This document shows positions 1 to 5,058 of a stretch of 5,058 nucleotides of DNA, piece by piece. Under the pieces are notes generated by a model. It worked only from the letters and a program-made list of their open reading frames with translations, had not been told where the DNA came from and did not search any database. This DNA comes from UMGS1052 sp045532035 (lineage in GTDB: Bacteria > Bacillota > Clostridia > Oscillospirales > CAG-382), in contig JAZSFD010000078.1 of the NCBI GenBank assembly GCA_045532035.1, positions 1 to 5,058 on the forward strand, read 5' to 3'. Numbering within the stretch: the stretch's first letter is position 1; every line of letters starts with the position of its first letter. The position numbers were made by a program, and so were the translations under genes.

Positions 1-215
1 TGTTTTTCAAGCTTTTTCTGAAGATCAGGGGTGGATATACAATTGTTTTTTATTAAAAAATGACATACGATATGAGCAAGATCATGCTTTTTGGCGAGCT
101 TGCACAGTGCAATTATCTCTTCGTCAGAGAAATTGTTCAGAATGGTGATGTCAAATGAAATTCCACATATTTCAGATCTTAATATTAGAATTAATGTTTT
201 GGCTATCTTGTTCAT
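1..215 (-). CDS. Nucleotidyltransferase-family protein (PF14907-like), N-terminal part only
   Basis: An open frame starts at the ATG at 213-215 and runs without a stop to the window edge, giving 71 complete codons of a gene whose 3' part is missing. The translation begins MNKIAKTLILILRSEICG and continues with an acidic stretch (SDEEIIALCKLAKKHDLAHI, about residues 34-53). I recognise this as the N-terminal helical region of the 'uncharacterised nucleotidyltransferase' family (NTP_transf_5, PF14907), where a 'LRSEICG' opening followed by 'L..LAKKHDLAH' is typical. The catalytic part of such proteins lies further downstream and cannot be seen, so activity is not supported. The start lies 24 bases after the epimerase stop and has a weak GGTGG ribosome site 6 bases upstream, so it appears to be the next gene of the same operon. 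Members of this family are often found in polysaccharide loci, but their substrate is unknown. Family assignment is from recalled motif resemblance, not a search. Confidence 0.72.
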   Translation of the reverse strand, partial: MNKIAKTLILILRSEICGISFDITILNNFSDEEIIALCKLAKKHDLAHIVCHFLIKNNCISTPDLQKKLEK

Positions 216-239
216 ATGACACCACCGTTCAAGTTGTTT

Positions 240-1310
240 TCAAAGATAAAAATCGTGATACCACTCGGCAAAGCTACGAAGTCCGTCGCGCAGACTTGTT
301 TGCGGTTTGAAGCCGAAATCGCGTTCAAGCGCGCTTGTGTCGGCGTATGTTATCGGAACATCCCCCGCCTGCATTGGAACAAGCTCCATATGTCCGTCAA
401 AATCGTAGTCTTCGGGCAACACTTTTGCTCTTATAAGTTCTTCTTTTAGGATCTTGACAAAATCAAGAAGGTTTTCCGGATTGCTGTTTCCGATGTTGTA
501 CACCCTGTATGGAGGAAGGGGAAGGCCGTCCTCTCCGTTTTGCTTTTCGGGTGCGTTTTGCATAACGTGTTTAACGCCTGTGACTATGTCGTCAACATAT
601 GTGAAATCACGCTTGCAGTTTCCGAAATTGAATATTTGTATCTTGTCGCCTTTTATAAGTTTATTTGTAAAACCGAAATATGCCATATCAGGGCGTCCGG
701 CAGGACCATATACCGTAAAGAAACGCAATCCTGTTGACGGAATATTATATAGTTTTGAGTATGAATGAGCCATCAATTCGTTGGATTTTTTTGTTGCAGC
801 ATAAAGCGAAACAGGGTTGTCCACCTTGTCGTCTGTGGAATATGGAATTTTTTTGTTTGAACCATATACCGATGAGCTTGATGCATACACAAGATGGTCA
901 ACGGGGTGATTTCGACAAGCTTCAAGAATGTTGTAAAAACCGATAATGTTACTTTCGATATACACATCCGGATTTGTGATAGAATATCTTACACCCGCTT
1001 GAGCTGCGAGATTTACGACAACAGAAAAAGCGTATTTCTCAAATAATTCATTGATAAGTATTTTGTCTGCGATGTTTCCTTTGATAAATACCCATTCGGA
1101 ATCAGGTGTGTTTTCGACAAGCTTTTCGATCTCTGATAGTCTGTATTCCTTGATTGATACATCGTAATAATCGTTCATGTTGTCAATTCCGACAATTTTA
1201 ATCGGATGTACAGTTTTGATCAGTTCGGTTACAAGGTTGGAACCGATAAAACCCGCGGCACCTGTGATAAGAACAGTTTTGTTTGTAAGATCAATATTGG
1301 GGGTCAGCAT
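240..1310 (-). CDS. UDP-glucuronate 4-epimerase-like NAD-dependent epimerase
   Basis: This 356-residue protein is a complete extended short-chain dehydrogenase/reductase, close to the usual length of about 330-350 for UDP-glucuronate 4-epimerases (CapI/LspL/GAE type). The enzyme family interconverts UDP-glucuronate and UDP-galacturonate in the cytoplasm by NAD-dependent oxidation and re-reduction at C4. Visible landmarks are the nucleotide-binding GAAGFIG at residues 17-23, the DNMNDYYD loop at 43-50 that is characteristic of the uronate epimerases, NLAAQAGVRYS at 100-110, the serine cluster ASSSSVYG at 143-150, the catalytic pair Tyr170 and Lys174 in YAATK, and the VYGPAGRPDMA segment at 200-210 with RDFTYVDDIV downstream. 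The DNMNDYYD and GRPDMA segments separate it from GalE, which uses different sequences there. Its ATG overlaps the last bases of the nucleotidyltransferase gene (the TGA is at 1304-1306), indicating translational coupling; AAGGA lies just upstream. It would supply UDP-galacturonate for the polymer. Other UDP-sugar uronate substrates cannot be excluded. Confidence 0.9.
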   Translation of the reverse strand: MLTPNIDLTNKTVLITGAAGFIGSNLVTELIKTVHPIKIVGIDNMNDYYDVSIKEYRLSEIEKLVENTPDSEWVFIKGNIADKILINELFEKYAFSVVVNLAAQAGVRYSITNPDVYIESNIIGFYNILEACRNHPVDHLVYASSSSVYGSNKKIPYSTDDKVDNPVSLYAATKKSNELMAHSYSKLYNIPSTGLRFFTVYGPAGRPDMAYFGFTNKLIKGDKIQIFNFGNCKRDFTYVDDIVTGVKHVMQNAPEKQNGEDGLPLPPYRVYNIGNSNPENLLDFVKILKEELIRAKVLPEDYDFDGHMELVPMQAGDVPITYADTSALERDFGFKPQTSLRDGLRSFAEWYHDFYL

Positions 1311-2038
1311 ATTCCTTTATACTCCTTTTGAACCTGTTCGTAGCTTTCAAGATTACCGATATCATAGCGTTTGCCCGGCATTTCCATGGCGTGGACTGTT
1401 GTTTGCTTACACAGCCATGAGATATAGCTTCCGGGAGCATCGACACCGCACCCTGATTCTATGCCTTTTTTTACAAGTTTTGCGTCTTCTTTGGTATAAA
1501 AATAAAATGGGGGAGTGCACCAATGTGTGGCAGGGGTAGGGGATTTTTCTGTCATTTCAAGTATTTTGTCATTGTTGTCGATCGTTACAACACCGCACTT
1601 GAGAAGCTTTTGCTCGTTTGCTTCGTAGTATCGCATTATACAGCTTGTATCTTTTTCAAGTGCGTATTCGATGAACTTTGTGAGACTGAAATCTAAAAGA
1701 TTGTCTCCTGCAATAACAAGCATTTTGCCATCAAGAGAAAGTTTGTCGATAGCAAATTGAATATCTTTTACAGCACCGAGTCTTGTTTCGTTTGAGCTTG
1801 TTCCGTCGTCAACAACTGTGATTTTTTGATTTCTATTTTTAGCCCAATCGTCAAAGTGGTGAGCAAATTTGTGATTGGATATGACAATATATTCGTCCAC
1901 AGCTCCCAATGTGTCAATGTCGTCGATAAGCCAGTCAAGGATTGCTTTGTCCTTAACTTTGAGAAGCGGTTTTGGGAAGTTTTCTGTCAGAGGATAAAGT
2001 CGTGTGGCATATCCTGCTGCAAGAATAAGACATTTCAT
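1304..2038 (-). CDS. Sugar-1-phosphate nucleotidyltransferase
   Basis: A complete 244-residue protein of the NTP_transferase (PF00483) type, which joins a sugar 1-phosphate to an NTP, releasing pyrophosphate and making an NDP-sugar. The N-terminus carries the nucleotide-binding signature LAAGYATRLYPLT with PKPLL ten residues on (about residues 6-27); here the usual G-x-G-T is A-G-Y-A-T, as in several compact members. AGDNLLDF near residue 110 supplies the metal-binding aspartate, EMTEKSP is the usual sugar-contact segment, and GKRYDIGNLESYEQV closes the protein. There is no left-handed beta-helix acyltransferase domain, so it is not a GlmU-type fusion. A strong AAGGAG site at 2048-2053 lies nine bases before the ATG. 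Being placed between a uronate-like sugar kinase and a UDP-glucuronate epimerase, it most plausibly uses the kinase product, but sequence alone does not fix the nucleotide (UTP, dTTP or CTP) or the sugar. Confidence 0.88.
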   Translation of the reverse strand: MKCLILAAGYATRLYPLTENFPKPLLKVKDKAILDWLIDDIDTLGAVDEYIVISNHKFAHHFDDWAKNRNQKITVVDDGTSSNETRLGAVKDIQFAIDKLSLDGKMLVIAGDNLLDFSLTKFIEYALEKDTSCIMRYYEANEQKLLKCGVVTIDNNDKILEMTEKSPTPATHWCTPPFYFYTKEDAKLVKKGIESGCGVDAPGSYISWLCKQTTVHAMEMPGKRYDIGNLESYEQVQKEYKGIC

Positions 2039-2047
2039 TGTTTTATA

Positions 2048-2053
2048 CTCCTT
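2048..2053 (-). promoter_or_regulatory. Ribosome binding site of the nucleotidyltransferase gene
   Basis: On the minus strand the sequence AAGGAG stands nine bases upstream of the ATG at 2036-2038, an ideal Shine-Dalgarno spacing. It also falls immediately after the restored kinase stop codon at 2057-2059, which supports the idea that the kinase reading frame originally ran to that point. Confidence 0.8.
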
Positions 2054-2056
2054 ATG

Positions 2057-3246
2057 TTACGAAAGTATTACGCCGTCGGCGCTTTCGCAGATGTGAATGG
2101 AAAACTTTTCGGCAAGAAGAGGGAATTCTGCCAGGTATTTTTGTGTCATCTGTTCGCAGATACTTTCGGTGAAGCTTGGGTCAATAAGCGCCATGCAACA
2201 GCCTTTGAAGCCTGCCCCCGAAAACGACCACCGTAAACACCGTCTGTTTCGGTCATTATTTCATACATCTTTTTGAGCTCCGGTGAACCTGTTTTCCAAT
2301 TGTAGATAGAGGAATGTCCGCTTTCAAAGGAAAACTTGCCAAAGGTGTCAAGATCTCCTTTTCGCCACGCTTCGGCGCCTTTTTCAACTCGTTCAAATTC
2401 TGTATACCAATGTTCAGCGCGTTTTCTCCAGTTCTCAGGGAGAGCATTCTTATATCTGTCATATATTTCGCGGGGGACATCGCGAAGATTTGTTTCTTCA
2501 AATTTGCCGTATTCAAGACCCGAGAAGGCTTTGAGAGCATATGCTGCAGAACGGCACTCGTCCACACGCATATTGAATTTTGAGCCCGCAAGGGTTCTTT
2601 CAACTCCTGAGAAGAATATGGCGATCTTGTAAGGCTTCATGTTCGGATGTGTGGGAATAAGCTCATATGAATCATCCTTCATGTCCATATATAAAAGGTG
2701 ATCTTTTCGGCAATAGATCTCACAGCTCTGATCGAGTTTTCCGCAAGAGACTCCAACATATTTGTTTTCTGCCTCTTTTGAAATGGTGATTAATTCGGAT
2801 TCTGTAAGCGTTATCTGATTAAGCTTTGCCAATGCAGTCACAAAAGTGATAATAACCGCCGCCGAAGATGACAGCCCCCCGATGGGGAGCTCGCCGTCGA
2901 TGATCGCACACAAACCGATGCGCAGAGGATATCTTTTGTTGAGCGCGATGGTTGCACCCCTCAGATGATCCGCCCAGTCTCCTTCTTTTATAGAAGGTGT
3001 TGAGTTAACATGCCACTGAGCTCGCTTGGGAAACTGTAATGAGGCTATTTCGATCACACCATTCATTTTTGGACCGTAAGCGATATGTATGCCTTTGTCG
3101 ATTGCAAATCCGGTGATCTTTCCAAGTTGATGATCGCTGTGTGCGCCCAGGGGACAAACACGATAAGGCGTAAATGCGGTGTATTCAGGAGATTTTCTGT
3201 ATTTTTCTTCGAATGCGGTGGTTACTTTCATGTTTCCGTCTGCCAT
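2057..3246 (-). CDS. Galacturonokinase-like GHMP kinase, apparent frameshift near C-terminus
   Basis: GHMP-superfamily kinase that would phosphorylate a sugar at C1 with ATP. Read as given, the frame stops at 2146 (366 residues, aberrant tail after Phe342). Adding one base at the run around 2215-2224 restores FSGAGFKGCCMALIDP and a frame ending at TAA 2057-2059, for 396 residues, normal for the family. The sugar-binding N-terminal motif is PYRVCPLGAHSDHQ (residues 27-40), the ATP-binding motif is PIGGLSSSAA (121-130), the probable catalytic base is Asp172 in GKLDQS, and RAEHWYTEFERV plus GVYGGRF match the C-terminal half. True galactokinases have GRVNLIGEHTDY at the first motif; the CPLGAH.DHQ form is that of plant galacturonokinase (GalAK, EC 2.7.1.44), so galacturonate is the better substrate guess. 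A GGAGG lies 12 bases before the ATG; a second ATG at codon 6 is an alternative start. If the deletion is real, the kinase lacks its third conserved motif and is probably inactive. Confidence 0.82.
2215..2224 (-). other. Single-base deletion site in the kinase gene
   Basis: On the minus strand this reads TTTT, C, GGGGG. In the given frame it encodes F-R-G-Q-A-S, which is not family sequence. One extra T gives R-F-S-G-A-G-F-K-G, the conserved third GHMP motif, and opens 55 further family-like codons to a TAA just ahead of the next gene's ribosome site. One extra G would restore the same frame but put Arg in place of the conserved Ser, so loss of a T is the simpler explanation. Confidence 0.82.
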
Positions 3247-3258
3247 TATAAGGATTAT

Positions 3259-3263
3259 CCTCC
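3259..3263 (-). promoter_or_regulatory. Ribosome binding site of the GHMP kinase gene
   Basis: GGAGG on the minus strand, just downstream of the DUF1919 stop codon (3267-3269). The spacing to the ATG at 3244-3246 is 12 bases, longer than usual, which leaves the second in-frame ATG (codon 6, at 3229-3231) less likely still by spacing, though it has a weak ACGGA of its own. Confidence 0.6.
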
Positions 3264-3266
3264 AAA

Positions 3267-3940
3267 TTATTCTTTGCTGTGGTGTTTCTTTTTGATTAGT
3301 TTTCCTGTGTTCAGAAAACTCGCTAAGTCCATAAACTTCCTATATGAAGTAATGTCATCATTCAACTGTTCACATTTTTCAAATCCGCAAATGTGAATTA
3401 CACTTTCGCAGGAAAGAAGATTTGTTTTATTGTCAAAGACAACTTTTTTGGAAAATGGTAGTTTGTCAAAAGCAAGTATGTGTTCATCTGTGCAGCCATT
3501 TTGTCGACTAAACTTATATATTAAATTATCATAGTTTACTCGCTGTAAACGTCGTTCCCATTTTTCCTTGGCTTCTTCTTCAGATTTGTAGTGCAGAAAT
3601 ACTATTTCAATGTCATCGAGTTTTCCGATAATTTTATTTTGTTGATTCTTTGCCATCAATTCATCCTTGTGTTTCGATTCATTAAATGATATGAATGACA
3701 CCGGGGATTCAAAATAATGGCGAACATTTTGACAGAGCTTTATATAGTCATCAGGCCAAAAGTACAATCCTGCGATGGGACTTAAATAGGGAAGACCAAA
3801 ATACCGGTATACATCACCACCCCAACAATTGTTAGAAATTATTGTAAAATCGGTATTGGACAATCGTTTATAATGAAAAGGAGCAGTAAGCTTGATTATT
3901 TTGGGTTTAAGACGCTTCTTTATTTTTTGTAAATTGACAT
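3267..3940 (-). CDS. DUF1919 family polysaccharide-locus protein, frameshift after codon 6
   Basis: The protein body (TIISNNCWGG, then YFWPDDYIKL, then a FLHYKSEEEAKEKWERR segment and FDKLPFSKKV) matches the DUF1919 family (PF08942), found in capsule and exopolysaccharide loci and often labelled 'exopolysaccharide biosynthesis protein'; its biochemical role is not established. The given body frame has no ATG or GTG start, only a TTG at 3861-3863 with no ribosome site, which would begin just before the conserved block. Upstream, a clear CGGAGG precedes an ATG at 3938-3940 that reads M-S-I-Y-K-K and then hits TAA. Adding one A to the A6 run at 3923-3928 joins this start to the body and gives a basic N-terminus (KKIKKRLKPKIIKL), as relatives have, and a total of 224 residues, normal for the family. 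No signal peptide or membrane segment is evident. It lies 25 bases after the flippase and 20 before the kinase. Confidence 0.8.
3923..3928 (-). other. A6 run with one-base deletion in the DUF1919 gene
   Basis: The minus strand reads AAA AAA TAA after ATG TCA ATT TAC, ending translation after six codons. Seven A residues instead of six would give AAA AAA ATA AAG AAG and continue in the family frame. This is the second single-base loss at a homopolymer within about 1.7 kb of the first. Confidence 0.78.
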
Positions 3941-3944
3941 ATTG

Positions 3945-3950
3945 CCTCCG
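3945..3950 (-). promoter_or_regulatory. Ribosome binding site that decides the DUF1919 start
   Basis: CGGAGG on the minus strand, four bases before the ATG at 3938-3940. It is the only good Shine-Dalgarno sequence upstream of the DUF1919 body and points to this ATG, rather than the downstream TTG at 3861-3863, as the original start. Confidence 0.72.
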
Positions 3951-3965
3951 TATATAAATAAAGAA

Positions 3966-5058
3966 TCACTTTTTCTTTTTTAATGCTGAAAGGACTTTTT
4001 TGATGGGAGAGAGATAAGAGTTTCTTTCATCTTTGAAAATGAACAAAACTGAGAAATAAACTGCGATACAGATGAGAATGGAAATAAACTCCCATAACAT
4101 AGATACAGATATTTGTTTTAACAGCAATATCATTGCTGTCATTGCGATGCATGCAAGTACTGAGTGGTATATATATTTAAGCATCATTTTTGGAGATATT
4201 TTGTAGATAAACCAAATAATAATCATTTCCGGGATAATCAAATCCAACTTCAGATAGGCTCTCGTGTAAACAAGAGGAAAGAAACCGTATTTTACAGCAA
4301 TTGCACAGCCTGGAACAAGCAGAGCTATGCTGAATATTTGGCGGAATAGAGGTATATAAAAATGCCCTTTTGCTCTATAAACATCACCGTAAAAACTGAT
4401 GAAGATTGTTCTTAGTGCTGTGGTTAAAGCCATGATTCCGACTATGTCCTGTGCTTCTTTCCATTGTTCTCCAAGGAGTATATCTGTTGCAAGACCTCGG
4501 TAAAACCACAATCCAATGCCGAGAGGGAGAATGAATGTGCAAAGTTTTTTTTGTACACTTAAAAAATAGTCATTGAATTTGGTGTTATCATTCTGATATT
4601 TTGACAATGTCGAAAACATTACCGGTGTGATTGCAGAAATTACGATACCAAACAAAGAAACGATTATAGCTGATGAATTTTTGTACAATCCTAAATCATA
4701 TTGGCTCATGTGGTTTGAGATGAGAAAAGAGTCTATCCATGATGTTGCCCAAACGGCAATGCCATCAAGAAATGTCCATGCTCCGAAACTCAACATGTAT
4801 TTTAAATCTTTGAAAGAGTAATATAGCAGAGGCTTAAATTTTCCCATACAAATAAGTAAGACAGATTGTATTACAACCCCAGAAATGTTTCCGATAACAA
4901 GAGACCAATATCCAAACCCTAACAAAGCAAGTGGCAATGTTATTACAAGAGGAATAAACGATGATACAATACGGACATAAAAGAGTCGCTTGAAGTCGAG
5001 ATCTTTTTTTAATTTGCTGTTTTGGATTCCGATGATTGCATAAAATGGAATAGTTACT
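3966..5058 (-). CDS. Polysaccharide flippase (Wzx/TuaB-like, MOP superfamily), N-terminus missing
   Basis: The frame is open from the right window edge to TGA at 3966-3968, giving 363 visible residues. Family members are about 480 long, so roughly the first 110-120 residues are outside. The MOP-superfamily (PST) flippases move undecaprenyl-linked oligosaccharide repeat units from the cytoplasmic to the outer face of the membrane. The protein is strongly hydrophobic, with about nine or ten membrane segments, for example FIPLVITLPLALLG, GYWSLVIGNISGVVIQSVLL, ISAITPVMF and LIIPEMIIIWFIY, and a lysine-rich cytoplasmic tail ending in KKKK. GFGYWSLVIGN, KNSSAIIVSLFGIVISAITP and the KLKKDLDFKRLFYVR loop near the edge are typical of the TuaB/WzxC-like branch, whose Bacillus member is linked to teichuronic acid, a uronate polymer. 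A TTG at 4935-4937 is internal, not a start: 40 family-like codons precede it. No frameshift is visible. Confidence 0.9.
   Translation of the reverse strand, partial: VTIPFYAIIGIQNSKLKKDLDFKRLFYVRIVSSFIPLVITLPLALLGFGYWSLVIGNISGVVIQSVLLICMGKFKPLLYYSFKDLKYMLSFGAWTFLDGIAVWATSWIDSFLISNHMSQYDLGLYKNSSAIIVSLFGIVISAITPVMFSTLSKYQNDNTKFNDYFLSVQKKLCTFILPLGIGLWFYRGLATDILLGEQWKEAQDIVGIMALTTALRTIFISFYGDVYRAKGHFYIPLFRQIFSIALLVPGCAIAVKYGFFPLVYTRAYLKLDLIIPEMIIIWFIYKISPKMMLKYIYHSVLACIAMTAMILLLKQISVSMLWEFISILICIAVYFSVLFIFKDERNSYLSPIKKVLSALKKKK

Noticed and set aside
216..239. Terminator after the epimerase
   Set aside because: The 24-base gap holds no GC-rich hairpin followed by a T run, and another co-directional gene begins at once.
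454..768. Plus-strand open frames opposite the epimerase (also at 216-449, 540-737 and 734-946)
   Set aside because: They lie antisense to a gene with clear catalytic motifs, have no ribosome site or family resemblance, and read as low-complexity shadow translations.
1826..2236. Plus-strand open frame of 136 codons opposite the kinase and nucleotidyltransferase
   Set aside because: It spans two well-supported minus-strand genes and the gap between them, and its translation resembles no known protein.
2256..2603. Minus-strand 115-codon frame inside the kinase gene
   Set aside because: It is an alternative frame within the kinase body, where the main frame carries continuous family sequence.
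2057..3246. Plain galactokinase (galK) name for the GHMP kinase
   Set aside because: The first motif is CPLGAHSDHQ, not the galactokinase GRVNLIGEHTDY form, and no galT or Leloir-pathway gene is next to it.
3261..3863. TTG at 3861-3863 as the DUF1919 start
   Set aside because: No ribosome site precedes it, it would cut off the basic N-terminal segment seen in relatives, and a strong site with an ATG exists at 3938-3950.
3950..3965. TATTTATATA between flippase and DUF1919 as a promoter -10 element
   Set aside because: It is a short AT-rich gap with no convincing -35 hexamer at the right distance, and tight gene spacing fits read-through from upstream.
3966..4937. TTG at 4935-4937 as the flippase start
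   Set aside because: The frame continues upstream for 40 codons of typical flippase sequence to the window edge, so the gene is truncated by the edge and this codon is internal.

Overview
The window is a block of a bacterial surface-polysaccharide (capsule, exopolysaccharide or wall-glycan) gene cluster. All six recognisable genes lie on the minus strand, head to tail, with gaps of at most 25 bases or small overlaps. This looks like the middle of one operon transcribed from the right edge toward the left. The moderately AT-rich sequence, strong GGAGG-type ribosome sites, a DUF1919 gene and a PF14907-type nucleotidyltransferase together suggest an anaerobic Firmicute, probably a gut-type Clostridia. 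That assignment is inference; there is no ribosomal or other marker gene here.

In transcription order (right to left) the genes are: (1) a Wzx/TuaB-type polysaccharide flippase, cut at its N-terminus by the window edge; (2) a DUF1919 protein whose proper ATG start is separated from its body by a one-base deletion in an A6 run; (3) a GHMP-family sugar kinase that resembles galacturonokinase more than galactokinase, with an apparent one-base deletion just before its C-terminal glycine-rich motif; (4) a sugar-1-phosphate nucleotidyltransferase; (5) a UDP-glucuronate 4-epimerase-like short-chain dehydrogenase/reductase; (6) the first 71 codons of a PF14907-type nucleotidyltransferase-family protein that runs off the left edge.

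Genes 3 to 5 make a coherent story. The epimerase can convert UDP-glucuronate to UDP-galacturonate, while the kinase plus nucleotidyltransferase could rebuild an activated galacturonate from the free sugar. The cluster would then feed one uronic-acid donor by both a de novo and a salvage route, for a polymer moved across the membrane by the flippase. No glycosyltransferase or polymerase is visible; they are presumably outside the window.

Both frameshifts are single-base losses at homopolymer runs and restore textbook family sequence when one base is added back. Sequencing or assembly error is therefore at least as likely as real gene decay. No RNA gene, mobile element, repeat array, CRISPR or convincing promoter or terminator was seen, and no gene-free stretch exceeds 25 bases.
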